NCBI GenBank assembly: GCA_003249225.1
Contig: QKJQ01000030.1
Location: 1-57,165 of the forward strand
DNA length: 57,165 nt
Reading direction: 5' to 3'
Origin: Clostridia bacterium
GTDB taxonomy: Bacteria > Bacillota > Clostridia > Lachnospirales > Lachnospiraceae
In this document: positions 34,114-43,789 of the stretch, one piece after another
How positions within the stretch are numbered: position 1 is the stretch's first letter
Layout: each line of letters opens with the position of its first letter
Translations under genes and position numbers: made by a program
Notes under the pieces: model-generated
Told to the model about the DNA's origin: nothing
The model's input: the letters and a program-made list of their open reading frames with translations, nothing else
Database searches by the model: none

Positions 34114-35781
34114 TTAAGCAAGTTCAGCAACGACTTTCTTTAATGCTTCGAGAGCATCTTCCGGAAGTTTATCAAAACCACCCTTGAACGTGTCACGGCT
34201 TTCTACGAATTTAACTCGGTCATTCATTCTTGCAATTAATTGTGCTTTGTAATCAGCATCGTTAAGATCCGGAACAAAACCTTCCCATTCGAAGATCTCG
34301 ATATCACTCAAAGGACCCCATGGTTTGAAGGTTGCTTTTCCTTCCACGATTGCTTCAATAACACCAAGTGTATCCGCAGGCTTAACTTTCTTGCCCATAA
34401 AATCGCCGGTGTTGATGATGTAGCAGTCAACGTTACGCTCGCCAACCAGTTTCTTGAACTTCTCGTAATCATTAACGAGAGGGTATGTTCTGAATGGGTT
34501 CGCATAAGGTTCAACAACCAGTGCGTTTGGATCGACACCTTCCGGAAGTCGTTCCGCGGTTGAACGTTTTGTTGCAAGGGTAGCGCCCATTACCGATGCA
34601 AGGGAAGCACCTTTTAATTTAACGACCGGTGGAATGGTAGGATCTTTCATGATCCAGAAGATAGAATCAACCGGTTCAGCAATCTTATCAACTCGGTTCG
34701 GTGACCATAGTTTTGACTTGATGGCACGTCCATTACCGTTTCGGATATCCTCTGTTACAAGAACCTTGTTACCGTCCTCATCAATGGTAACGGAACAGTT
34801 CTGAACTGTTAACAGGTATTTGTTATCCTCACAGTAGGTAGGGTAATCTGCGGTCTTATCAAAGTATGATGGCTCAAGAGCTACAGAAGAACCTGTTTCT
34901 GCATTGATAATAAAAGCATCATCATGAAGAACAGTTACATCGTACTTTCCGCCATGCTTTGCATGTGTGATCGTGGATTTACCGGATCCTGAAAGACCGA
35001 ATACGGAAGCAACGTATTTCCTGCCGCCTTCAAGGTTATAACGTTTCTGGCCGCCGTGGCAGGAAGCATATCCGTTTCTGTTGGCAATTGCCCATGCGAT
35101 GGTAAGCGTTCCCTTTTTGTGCTCACCAAAATATCTCATACCAAGGATACCTGCACAGTTATTTGCTGTGTTGAAGTAACAGATACATTTCGGATCATAT
35201 TTGGGATTTGTTGTACCAACCCACTGAGGATCGGAGAAGATGTAGATGTCGGGTTCATTTCCAATCGGAAGAGATTCCTTGTACATCTTTACATACTCAT
35301 CGGACATGTACTGGAAATTAAGCATCCAGTTGTACATAATATTCTCTTCGCCTTCCGGGATTAAGAGATGTGCTTTGACCATGAAATCTTTATCAAGACC
35401 AATGTAAGCTGTTGCATGATACATCGTTTTCCAGCGTGTATCATAGATAGCATCCATAAGGATTTTATCAAGTTCAGCAGTATCGACGCCAGGTTCTCCG
35501 GCAATTCTTCGTGCGGTTGCATAACGGCCGGTAATAGAACCATCGTTAAAAAGAAGGACTTTGGAATCTTCTTCCAAACCGATCTCTTCTCCCTTGTATA
35601 CAGGAAGGTCAGTTATCACGGTACCAGGTGAGTTCTTCGCAAGTTCATATGCTTCCTTTAATGTGCTGATTTTAATAACATTGTTGCCATAAAAGGCTGC
35701 TTCAATAATTGAACGGGTCTTGGTGAAACCGGGTTTTCCAGCGCCGATTTCATCCTTTTTGAAAAAAGCTTTTGTTGACAT
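34114..35781 (-). CDS. pckA: Phosphoenolpyruvate carboxykinase (ATP)
   Basis: This protein of 555 aa interconverts oxaloacetate plus ATP with PEP, CO2 and ADP. The kinase-1a P-loop is GLSGSGKST, the kinase-2 motif with metal ligands is LHDDAF, and the ATP-type family blocks (LEPSYFDKT, ITEDIRNGNGR-like VTEDIRNGN, NPFRTYP) are present. In fermentative Lachnospiraceae it often runs toward oxaloacetate during succinate or propionate formation, or toward PEP in gluconeogenesis; direction cannot be told here. The start is ATG (MSTKAFF) behind TTAGGAGG; the frame extends 15 codons upstream without support. A bidirectional terminator follows. Confidence 0.96.
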   Translation of the reverse strand: MSTKAFFKKDEIGAGKPGFTKTRSIIEAAFYGNNVIKISTLKEAYELAKNSPGTVITDLPVYKGEEIGLEEDSKVLLFNDGSITGRYATARRIAGEPGVDTAELDKILMDAIYDTRWKTMYHATAYIGLDKDFMVKAHLLIPEGEENIMYNWMLNFQYMSDEYVKMYKESLPIGNEPDIYIFSDPQWVGTTNPKYDPKCICYFNTANNCAGILGMRYFGEHKKGTLTIAWAIANRNGYASCHGGQKRYNLEGGRKYVASVFGLSGSGKSTITHAKHGGKYDVTVLHDDAFIINAETGSSVALEPSYFDKTADYPTYCEDNKYLLTVQNCSVTIDEDGNKVLVTEDIRNGNGRAIKSKLWSPNRVDKIAEPVDSIFWIMKDPTIPPVVKLKGASLASVMGATLATKRSTAERLPEGVDPNALVVEPYANPFRTYPLVNDYEKFKKLVGERNVDCYIINTGDFMGKKVKPADTLGVIEAIVEGKATFKPWGPLSDIEIFEWEGFVPDLNDADYKAQLIARMNDRVKFVESRDTFKGGFDKLPEDALEALKKVVAELA

Positions 35782-36015
35782 GTAATTACCTCCTAATGTA
35801 TTGATATTTCTATTTAAAAAAAGCAATAAATAGCTAATCCAGTTATTGTAAATGAATAAACAAACAATCGATAAAATGAGAAAATATTATCAGAAATCTT
35901 AAATCTTTACAGCCAGCAATAAGCCAATTGCCACCAATTAACAGTATAAATTTATTTATGGAATGCGTCAACCCTGATGTGAGAAAATTCCCAGATTAAA
36001 TAAGATAATACATAT

Positions 36016-36042
36016 TAAGGTTTTATATAATCCATCCGAAAT
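36016..36042 (+). promoter_or_regulatory. Possible sigma-D (flagellar) promoter
   Basis: TAAG (36016-36019), 15 bp and TCCGAAAT (36035-36042) approximate the flagellar sigma consensus TAAA-N15-GCCGATAT. It precedes the flagellar block. The match is partial. Confidence 0.4.
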
Positions 36043-36086
36043 AGTATTTAGTAATGTGACAGGATAAAATCACAGCAGGAGAGAAG

Positions 36087-36155
36087 TATGAAAAAATGAA
36101 ATGATTTTTTCATACAGCAAGTTTGTTCCTCGCGCGTCACCGCTCGTCCAAACTT
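36087..36155 (+). promoter_or_regulatory. Hairpin element upstream of the flagellar gene block
   Basis: A ribosome-like GGAGAG and ATG (36088) open only ATG AAA AAA TGA. This ATG is inside an 11-bp inverted repeat, TATGAAAAAAT...ATTTTTTCATA (36087-36114). Next comes the 37-bp hairpin unit AAGTTTG...CAAACTT (36119-36155), which matches the gpmI unit at 34 of 37 positions. A second leader follows with CACAGAAATGGAG and the true start. Confidence 0.7.
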
Positions 36156-36193
36156 GATATACACAGAAAGAATGCACAGAAATGGAGAAAAGA

Positions 36194-39100
36194 ATGAATA
36201 TCAATGGGATTTATGCAGGAAGTTATGCTTCTGAGTCAATTGCGGTTGACCAGAAAGAAAGCCAGACTTCTTCTTCCGCCTATGAAGCAGGACAGGTGCT
36301 GGAAGGCATAGTCTCCAAGGTATCCGATAAAGTTACAATAAACTTTAGCGGAAATGAAATATCATTTCCGAAAGAATCTGTTCAAAACGCCAGGGAAGGC
36401 GAAATCAGAAAGTATCAAATCATGGATGTGTCGGGAACAAGTCTTGTGCTAAAGGAGATTGGTACAACACAGGAAACCGCAAGGAGCAGTGCCATGTCGT
36501 TGCCCGTTAACGTGACCGACACTAAGGTGGTAAAGGAATGTACGGATGCAGAGGAAGAAGAGGAACAAAAGGATGAAGAAAGCCTGTCCAATGTTGCATC
36601 CGGTATGACATCAGGTGATTATTCCAGTCTGCGTGAAGAAGGCATGACGATTGAAAAGTTCAATCTTGAACGTCTCGATCGAGCGCTGGAACGAATCAAA
36701 CTGCAAAAAAATGTTCGCGAAAGCAGCGTCAGCAGTCAGGTCAGTGAATTGAAGGAAAAGAAAAAAAAGATTCAGGAGACGGCTGAAAATGCAGGTACTG
36801 CCATGCAGGCAGGGATGACAGCGCAGATTGCGCAAAGGCTTGAAGAAGCCGATCTTCCGGTGACTGATGAAAACATTTCAAGAATTGCCAACGCCATGAA
36901 TCTGGCAGGAGAGGCTGCATCGATGACAGATGCCTCCTTTTCCTATCTAATTGACAATCAGTTAAGACCAACCATAGAAAATGTTTATAAAGCAGTTCAC
37001 GCAGGAAGCAGTGTTCAGACATCCATAACTGAGGAGGTGTGGAACAGTCTGAAAGAAGATGCTGCGGGCATTTTGACGGATGCCGGAATGCAGGTAACGG
37101 AAGAGTCCATGCAGGATGCCAGGTGGCTGGTCGAAGAAGGACTTTTGCTTACACCAGAGAACCTGCAGTATAAGCAAACGCTCCAGACGATCAAAGATGG
37201 CGTAGACCAGACAGATCTTCTTGACCGGACGGTAAAAGCTATGCAGGCAAAGCAAAAACCAGAAACAGCGGAATTCATACAGGCAGCTGAGACAGAGACG
37301 CAGATCAGCGTGAATGGTGGGATTGAAGCGATCATCGCACGCCGCAAACTGGAAGAGACAAGACTTGTGATGGCCTCTGACTCTCAAGCAATGGCAGAAG
37401 ATGCCGGCATTGAAACGAATATAAAAGAGTTATCTGATCTTGTGGAGGGCTTAAAAGAAAAAGAGAACACATACTACCAGAACCTTATGAAGGAAGCAGG
37501 AATGCCTGCCACGGAGCAGTCTCTTGATCTCTTAAAGAATACAACCGAAGCAATGGCTGTTCTGCAGACCGTACCGGAATATGTACTTGGAAGTACGTTA
37601 CAGACACAGGATACGGAGACGATCCGGTCGTTAGCGGAGGAGGGAACCAGTCTTGCGGCAAAGCTGACACAGGCTGAGACCAGTTACGAAGCATTGATGA
37701 CAAAACCAAGAAGCGATATGGGTGATTCCATTAAAAAGGCATTCAGTGGTATTGATGAACAGCTTCAGTCGTTGAATCTTGAGACTACTCAGGCAAATGA
37801 ACGAGCAGTCAGAATTCTTGGTTATAATCAGATTCCACTTACACAAGAGAATATCACGAACATCAAGCTTTATGATGCGAAGGTCAACGAACTGATACAG
37901 AACCTGAAACCATCGGTTACAGTCGAACTGATCCGGCAGGGTACCAACCCACTGGAATTATCCATTGATGAACTGAATACAACGGTAAAGTCACTGCTTT
38001 CAGAAACAGGTGCATCCGAAGAAGAAAAATACAGTGAATACTTAGTGAATCTTGATAATAAAAAGGAACTGACCCAGGAAGAGCGGACTTCCTACATTGG
38101 AATATACCGGCTGCTGAACAATGTCGAAAAGACCGATGGTGCTGCAATTGGTGCCACAGTGAAAGCAGGAAGGGAAGTAACACTGGCTAATCTGCTAACC
38201 GCAGTCAGGACCATAAAAAAAGGAAGTATGGATGTCAGCATTGATGAGACCTTTGGGGGAATTGATGAACTTACCTTTTCAAAGAAAACAATTACGAGTC
38301 AGGTACAAGCAGCATTTTCGGGAAATACGGCAGAGACTACAGATGGAAACAAGACAGCTTCCACGGCTGCTGACCAGAGAAATGTTCTGACTGGGAAGGA
38401 TGGGAATAATTCTGCCGGAAATCAGGTGAATGATTCTGCCGGAAACACTGCGAATTTAACAGCCGGAACGGTATCAGAAAGTTCGGTGGATATTCAGACA
38501 GAGTATCAGGAGCTTCTGCTCAATCAGATCCTGTCCTCTATAACACCAAACGGTGTATCTGATTTGCTTTCAAAAAACCCGGACGCATGGGAAGACACTA
38601 CACTGGAAGCAATGAAAGAACAAATGAGAGATACAAAAGCAGAGAATCAGGACAATGCATGGCAGGAAGAAAAGCTTGCATCGATACGTACGCTGGCAAA
38701 GAGCTCACAAGAAGAAATTACATTTCTGCAGAATGTCGGCATCGACAGAACGGTGAACAATCTGGTGGCAGCAAAGGATCTTCGAAAAGGGAACAGCTGG
38801 TTCACATCACTTATGGATACCGCAGATTCAAAGAACATTGATACAGAACAGCTTAATGACCAGACAGATCTGACAGACTTCATCGATGACCCAAAGCAGC
38901 TGAACAATGCATGCGAGCAGATGGAGAATTCAGCAAGAGATCTGATGAATGAAATCTATGAGGATTTTTCCCTGGATGCTGAAACGATACAAAAGCTCCA
39001 GAACATTCAGGCAGGACTGGAACTAGGGGCAGCACTCAGGCAGAAAGAATATTATGAGATTCCGTTAGAAACAGAAGATGGAATCACCAACATGAATCTG

Positions 39101-39580
39101 ACCGTAGTTCATGACACCAAGGATGCCGGAAAAATAAGTGTGACCATGAAGCTTTCCTCCCTTGGAAGTGTTCAGGCAGAGGCTAAGATTTCAGATGATA
39201 CTTCAGATTTTACGATATCTGTGGATTCCAGAGCAGGACGTGACACGCTGCTTGGATCAAAAGAAGAGCTGGAAGCGAGCCTCGAAGAGATTGGAGTAAC
39301 GAACTGCAAAATAAATTATATGGTCGAGTCCGGATCTATGGAAAGCTTTATCTTCCGAAACGGGGACATCTATATACAGAGAGACGAAGAAGCAGGGTCT
39401 TCCACCGTCAGGGAACAAAGTGAAAGCAGTGCTGCGGCAGCAGAAGATATAACAGGCACAGAACAAGGCAGTGAAGTTACGACCGATCTGTTGTACAAGG
39501 CAGCGAAAGTCCTCGTTATGTATTTTCAGAAAAATGATTCAGATGCAGCAGCAAACATAAAACAGTCCATTGCAGGATAA
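36194..39580 (+). CDS. Giant FliK-like flagellar hook-length/DUF6240-type protein
   Basis: This protein of 1128 aa lacks a signal peptide. Most of it is helical and acidic, with recurring units of the type 'LPVTDENISRIANAMN', 'MQVTEESMQDARWLVEEG', 'MPATEQSLDLLKNTTEAM', 'IPLTQENITNIKLYDAKV', each a loop plus two helices, at least four copies. The C-terminal 150-200 residues (ISVTMKLSSLGSVQAEAKISDD, LEEIGVTNCKINYMVESG) resemble the C-terminal domain of FliK, which sets hook length and switches export specificity. Direct proximity to flagellin and a FliS-like gene supports a flagellar role. The start is ATG (MNINGIY), 6 nt after GGAG, not the ATG at 36182 that overlaps it. FliK proteins are normally 350-450 aa, so this is unusually long. 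Confidence 0.7.
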   Translation: MNINGIYAGSYASESIAVDQKESQTSSSAYEAGQVLEGIVSKVSDKVTINFSGNEISFPKESVQNAREGEIRKYQIMDVSGTSLVLKEIGTTQETARSSAMSLPVNVTDTKVVKECTDAEEEEEQKDEESLSNVASGMTSGDYSSLREEGMTIEKFNLERLDRALERIKLQKNVRESSVSSQVSELKEKKKKIQETAENAGTAMQAGMTAQIAQRLEEADLPVTDENISRIANAMNLAGEAASMTDASFSYLIDNQLRPTIENVYKAVHAGSSVQTSITEEVWNSLKEDAAGILTDAGMQVTEESMQDARWLVEEGLLLTPENLQYKQTLQTIKDGVDQTDLLDRTVKAMQAKQKPETAEFIQAAETETQISVNGGIEAIIARRKLEETRLVMASDSQAMAEDAGIETNIKELSDLVEGLKEKENTYYQNLMKEAGMPATEQSLDLLKNTTEAMAVLQTVPEYVLGSTLQTQDTETIRSLAEEGTSLAAKLTQAETSYEALMTKPRSDMGDSIKKAFSGIDEQLQSLNLETTQANERAVRILGYNQIPLTQENITNIKLYDAKVNELIQNLKPSVTVELIRQGTNPLELSIDELNTTVKSLLSETGASEEEKYSEYLVNLDNKKELTQEERTSYIGIYRLLNNVEKTDGAAIGATVKAGREVTLANLLTAVRTIKKGSMDVSIDETFGGIDELTFSKKTITSQVQAAFSGNTAETTDGNKTASTAADQRNVLTGKDGNNSAGNQVNDSAGNTANLTAGTVSESSVDIQTEYQELLLNQILSSITPNGVSDLLSKNPDAWEDTTLEAMKEQMRDTKAENQDNAWQEEKLASIRTLAKSSQEEITFLQNVGIDRTVNNLVAAKDLRKGNSWFTSLMDTADSKNIDTEQLNDQTDLTDFIDDPKQLNNACEQMENSARDLMNEIYEDFSLDAETIQKLQNIQAGLELGAALRQKEYYEIPLETEDGITNMNLTVVHDTKDAGKISVTMKLSSLGSVQAEAKISDDTSDFTISVDSRAGRDTLLGSKEELEASLEEIGVTNCKINYMVESGSMESFIFRNGDIYIQRDEEAGSSTVREQSESSAAAAEDITGTEQGSEVTTDLLYKAAKVLVMYFQKNDSDAAANIKQSIAG

Positions 39581-39636
39581 TGACAGGAAACGTTCACAAT
39601 TTACAAGCCATTAAAAAGGCAGAATGAGAGGAAACG

Positions 39637-41148
39637 ATGAGAATAAATCATAACATGGCGGCAATCAAAGCCAGCACGAATCTGAATAAGACCAACAACC
39701 TGTTAAGCCAGAGTCTGGAGAGGTTATCCTCTGGTTACCAGATCAATCGGGCAGCAGATAATGCGGCAGGACTTGCCATAACTCAGAAAATGCGTACCCA
39801 GATCAATGGTCTTGACCAGTCATCGAAGAATTCATCCGATGGGATCTCGGTAATCCAGACAGCAGAAGGTGCATTGAACGAAGTGGAAGCTATGCTTCAG
39901 AGAATGCGCGAACTTGCTGTGCAGGCTTCCAACGGAACCAACACCACGAATGACCGCGCGGCGATCCAGAGCGAGATCGATCAGCTGAACGAAGAAATCT
40001 ACCGTATCTCCAGTACGACAGAATTTAACACCAAGACCCTGCTGGATGGAAGTGCCGATAATGCTTCCTATTCCTCTGTAAACTCGGTGGAGCTTATATC
40101 TATTTCGGATTCAGTGCAGATTCAGGATTACGCACTGACTGTTACGCAGGATGGAAGACAGGCCGTTATGATCAGTGGTACAGATGTTGATACCTCAGAC
40201 ATTTCGGACACGGAAGAAGGCAACATCACCATCAATGGACTGAGTATCCCGGTCAATGAAGGGGATACGATAGAAGAAGTCTATACAAAAATCCGTGATG
40301 CCTGCGATTCGATTAATGTGAAAGCTTTCTTTAGCGATGGGACCTACGATTCCACACTTGCCGACAGCACATCGGCAGGATACACGGAAAATGATGTGGC
40401 TGACGGCGGATATCTGACTCTTGTTTCTGAAGCGTATGGGTCAACAGCCAGCATTGATATTTACTGTGATAACGAAGATCTTAGAGCCCGCTTTGGAATC
40501 AGTGAGACAGGAGCTAGTACAACAGGAATTGATGCAAAAGCAACGCTGGGTGATGGATTTGAACTAACGGCAACCGTAACAGCGAAAGGAAATGTAATCA
40601 CGGTATCCGATACCAATGATTTTGAGATGCAGTTCGAGATTGCACCAGGAACCGCAGCAACAGCATTTTCTGATGCCATTATGGATGGAACACCAATGGA
40701 TGAAGCACCGGGTGGAACCGAGTATGATGTATCAATAACCGTTCTGGAAGCAGGACCGATCGATCTTCAGGTAGGAGCCAACGAAGGACAGACCATGACA
40801 CTTCGAATTCCAAGAGTCGATCCTAAGACCCTTGGTGTAAGCGGCGTCAATGTGTGTACGGATGACGGTGCGCAGGATGCCATTTCGGCTTATGACAATG
40901 CGGTCGAAGAAGTGTCCGGAATTCGTGCAAAGCTTGGTGCATATCAGAATCGTCTGGACCATGCAATCACGAACCTTGATACGACACAGGAGAACATTAC
41001 AGAAGCCATGTCAAGAATTGAAGATACCGATATGGCAGCAGAGATGACAGAGTATACGCAAAAGAATGTACTTTCTCAGGCGGGCGTATCAATGCTTTCA
41101 CAGGCAAATACACTGCCACAGACGATATTATCTCTTCTTCAGGGTTAA
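39637..41148 (+). CDS. fliC: Flagellin
   Basis: This protein of 503 aa is the filament subunit, exported by the flagellar type III system without a cleaved signal. The conserved N-terminal D0/D1 region ([63 protein letters not shown]) and C-terminal D1/D0 region ([55 protein letters not shown]) are intact. Residues about 150-410 form a variable surface insert of beta-rich sequence. The ribosome site is GAGAGG. It sits 56 bp after the FliK-like gene and 137 bp before the FliS-like chaperone. Confidence 0.97.
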   Translation: MRINHNMAAIKASTNLNKTNNLLSQSLERLSSGYQINRAADNAAGLAITQKMRTQINGLDQSSKNSSDGISVIQTAEGALNEVEAMLQRMRELAVQASNGTNTTNDRAAIQSEIDQLNEEIYRISSTTEFNTKTLLDGSADNASYSSVNSVELISISDSVQIQDYALTVTQDGRQAVMISGTDVDTSDISDTEEGNITINGLSIPVNEGDTIEEVYTKIRDACDSINVKAFFSDGTYDSTLADSTSAGYTENDVADGGYLTLVSEAYGSTASIDIYCDNEDLRARFGISETGASTTGIDAKATLGDGFELTATVTAKGNVITVSDTNDFEMQFEIAPGTAATAFSDAIMDGTPMDEAPGGTEYDVSITVLEAGPIDLQVGANEGQTMTLRIPRVDPKTLGVSGVNVCTDDGAQDAISAYDNAVEEVSGIRAKLGAYQNRLDHAITNLDTTQENITEAMSRIEDTDMAAEMTEYTQKNVLSQAGVSMLSQANTLPQTILSLLQG

Positions 41149-41285
41149 TGCTTTACGGATATAGGAAATATAACATTCGATAACGATTACTGCTTTCTCT
41201 CAGCATTGGTTTCTTTAAAACTTTATGCTAATGGCAAATAGAGCAGAACGCAGAATGGACAGTCGATAGAATAAGGAGAAAACTT

Positions 41286-41795
41286 GTGAAAAAGGAATTG
41301 ATTCAGGACTTTGTGCTCCGTACCTCACAGGCATCAAGAAGTGAACTTGTAGTAATCTTATATGATATTATACTGGAAGACATCCGTGCTTCGAGAGAAA
41401 TCCTGTCCGGTATCGATGAGAGCGATCAGGAAAAGAAGAGAAGCGAGATACTAAAGTTCAGAAAAGAATTAAAACAGGCACAGAAGGTCATGAATGAGCT
41501 GATGTCGGCTCTTGATTTTCATTACAAACTGTCTTTTGAACTTCGCCGTCTCTATGTATTTATCAATCAGGAACTGATTCGTGCGGAAAGAAGTAATACA
41601 ACAGAGCCACTTATATTGGTCGAACAGATGGTACAAAAGCTAAAAAGCGCTTTCGCTGAAGTCGCAAAAGAAGATACCTCCGGACCGGTCGTTCAGAATG
41701 CACAGCATCTGGCAGCAGGACTTACCTATGGGAAAAGCAGGCTGAATGAGATTTGTATTGATTTAAATGATCCGAACCGCGGGTTTACCGCATAA
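41286..41795 (+). CDS. fliS: FliS-like flagellin chaperone
   Basis: This all-helical protein of 169 aa fits the FliS fold by its opening (LRTSQASRSELVVILYDIILEDI, cf. 'a..as..eLv.mLYdgai..i'), its mid-helix ELMSALDF, and its place next to flagellin. FliS binds the flagellin C-terminus in the cytosol and prevents early polymerisation. It is somewhat longer than typical FliS (about 130 aa), the extra being at the C-terminus. The start is GTG, 8 nt after AAGGAG. A strong terminator follows. Confidence 0.75.
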   Translation: MKKELIQDFVLRTSQASRSELVVILYDIILEDIRASREILSGIDESDQEKKRSEILKFRKELKQAQKVMNELMSALDFHYKLSFELRRLYVFINQELIRAERSNTTEPLILVEQMVQKLKSAFAEVAKEDTSGPVVQNAQHLAAGLTYGKSRLNEICIDLNDPNRGFTA

Positions 41796-41799
41796 AACA

Positions 41800-41847
41800 A
41801 AAAGAAGGATATTGCCGCAAGGAAAGCTGCAATACCCTTCTTTTTTT
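41800..41847 (+). terminator. Terminator of the flagellar block
   Basis: AAAGAAGGATATTGC pairs with GCAATACCCTTCTTT around a 12-nt loop, followed by seven T. It may also serve the convergent subtilase gene. Confidence 0.9.
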
Positions 41848-41927
41848 GAACTTTTACTACCTTTCATCCAAGAACACGCATTCCTGCGAATGAAATGCAT
41901 TTTTCGAGTGATTAGAATTCTTACAGG

Positions 41928-43490
41928 TTATTCATCGGCAAGAACTAACGCATTATAAGCATTTAACATCCCGTTTGATACAGTCTTACCCGTGAGTTCA
42001 TCTGTCACAACGGCACTGTTGATAATAATCTCCTTTATTTCTGAAAGGCTTAAAGTGCTGTCATAGGAAGCCAGCATAGCGGCTACAGCAGAGACCATAG
42101 GGGCTGCCATGGAAGTACCGCTGAGGTACTCGTAGGTACTCTTTGGTGTAGTACTAAGGATATCAATGCCAGGTGCTGCAATATCAACACTTTCTGCACC
42201 GTAATTCGATGAGGAATCAAGTGTTCCGTCATAGGAAAGATTGGCAACAGAAATTACGTTGTCAAAATCATAGGAAGCAGGGTAAAGTGCGGACTGATCT
42301 GTGTCGTAGCCAATACCGCGTGAATCACCGTTTCCGGCTGCGCAGACGAACAGCATGTCGGAATTTTCTATAGCTGACGCTAAGGCAGGGTCATTTTCTG
42401 TTGTACCAAAACTTAGATTGCAGATTGTGGCGCCCATGCTTTCGGCATAAGCGATAGCTTCAACAATATCATCTGTATTACCGGATCCGTCTGAACCACC
42501 AAGTGCTTTTACAATCATTATTTTCACATTCGCATTGGAAGCCAGTCCGGCTATACCAAGGTCATTCACTTCTGCAGCTATGATTCCGGCCACATGGGTT
42601 CCGTGCTCGTATTCGGATGAATTTCTTGACTGATAAACGGTTGCTGAATTGCTGTAGAAGTTCCAGCCATATACATCATCAATGTATCCGTTGCCATCAT
42701 TGTCAATACCGTCGCCTGCGATCTCGGCTTCGTTGGTCCAGATGACATCAGACAGATCTTCGTGTGTATAGTCTACTCCGGTATCAATAATTGCCACGAT
42801 GACTTCATCGCCGCCGTCCGGGAAGTAATCCCAGGCTTCCACAGCATCGGTATCCACATCTTCCACCGCCGTGACTGCATTTGAAAACTGCATTTGAATC
42901 GGCGTTGATCTCCTGCCGGAATATCCATGATAGGTACTACCGCTGTTCTGGCCAAGGTATTGGTTGATCAGACTGTTAAGATTGTTAAAATAACTGCTGT
43001 AATCATTCCAGTCAACGCTGGTTCCGGTTCCGTTATAACCAAAATGAATCGTGAAACTGCTGCCACCGGGACCAAAGGTGAAATTGTACCCGTATCCGGG
43101 ACCGGTATAGCCATAGTCATTGTTATAACCGGTATCATCCGAAGCATCCGGTGCTGTTCCATCCGCCTGGTCTGGCAATGTAAAGCCGCCGCCGTCGTAG
43201 ATACCACCGTCTGTAAAATCATACAAGTCGCTCCAGCTGCTATCCGTCAGGCTGAAGGTACCGTCGTTATACAAAGCCCACTGCAGAGATTGGTAGGGTT
43301 CTGTGTCGGTCGATGTGGAGTCTTCCGTGCTTGTCAGATTTGAAGTAGATGACATGGTGGATGAGTATCCATAGGTTACATACGTTGCAGTTGAGGAGTC
43401 CTCCGTGTAAGAGGAAGAATAAAAAGTTGCGGATGCGACGAGACAAAGACATAGAAGAATTGCCAAAGAACGTCCGGTTTTTTTGATCAT
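41928..43490 (-). CDS. Secreted subtilisin-like serine protease (S8)
   Basis: This protein of 520 aa has an N-terminal signal peptide (MIKKTGRSLAILLCLCLVA), then a Ser/Thr-rich and a Gly/Tyr/Asp-rich low-complexity pro-region (about 25-190), then the peptidase domain. The catalytic triad is in VIVAIIDTGVDYTHEDLS (Asp), EHGTHVAGIIAAE (His) and SGTSMAAPMVSAVAAML (Ser), with the oxyanion Asn in CAAGNGD. An EF-hand-like DNDGNGYIDDVYG loop between Asp and His probably binds calcium. The start is ATG behind GGAGGTG, not the GTG three codons upstream. It faces the flagellar block. Substrate unknown. Confidence 0.93.
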   Translation of the reverse strand: MIKKTGRSLAILLCLCLVASATFYSSSYTEDSSTATYVTYGYSSTMSSTSNLTSTEDSTSTDTEPYQSLQWALYNDGTFSLTDSSWSDLYDFTDGGIYDGGGFTLPDQADGTAPDASDDTGYNNDYGYTGPGYGYNFTFGPGGSSFTIHFGYNGTGTSVDWNDYSSYFNNLNSLINQYLGQNSGSTYHGYSGRRSTPIQMQFSNAVTAVEDVDTDAVEAWDYFPDGGDEVIVAIIDTGVDYTHEDLSDVIWTNEAEIAGDGIDNDGNGYIDDVYGWNFYSNSATVYQSRNSSEYEHGTHVAGIIAAEVNDLGIAGLASNANVKIMIVKALGGSDGSGNTDDIVEAIAYAESMGATICNLSFGTTENDPALASAIENSDMLFVCAAGNGDSRGIGYDTDQSALYPASYDFDNVISVANLSYDGTLDSSSNYGAESVDIAAPGIDILSTTPKSTYEYLSGTSMAAPMVSAVAAMLASYDSTLSLSEIKEIIINSAVVTDELTGKTVSNGMLNAYNALVLADE

Positions 43491-43691
43491 GAAATACACC
43501 TCCTAAGACTTATTATGATGTGCACTTTGGCGAATGATTCCATAGACAAAGCTTATGTCTGCGGATATGTCCCGCCGGTACACATGGATTTCAATAGTAA
43601 TACAAACAGTATACTATCAAATTGTGATTAACCTATGGCAAAAGTGTGAAATGTGATTCGAAGAACATACAATGAATAAATTCCGTGTTTC

Positions 43692-43720
43692 TTGACGGAT
43701 TGCGTTTCGTGGTATATACT
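43692..43720 (+). promoter_or_regulatory. Promoter of pncB
   Basis: TTGACG (43692-43697), 17 bp and TATACT (43715-43720). Downstream, ATCAGAACCAGTGTCTGAT forms a small leader hairpin before the ribosome site. Confidence 0.7.
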
Positions 43721-43789
43721 GCAAAAAAAGATTTGCATATCAGAACCAGTGTCTGATGCATTGTTTTAAGAGAAAGGAAGTACAAGGAT

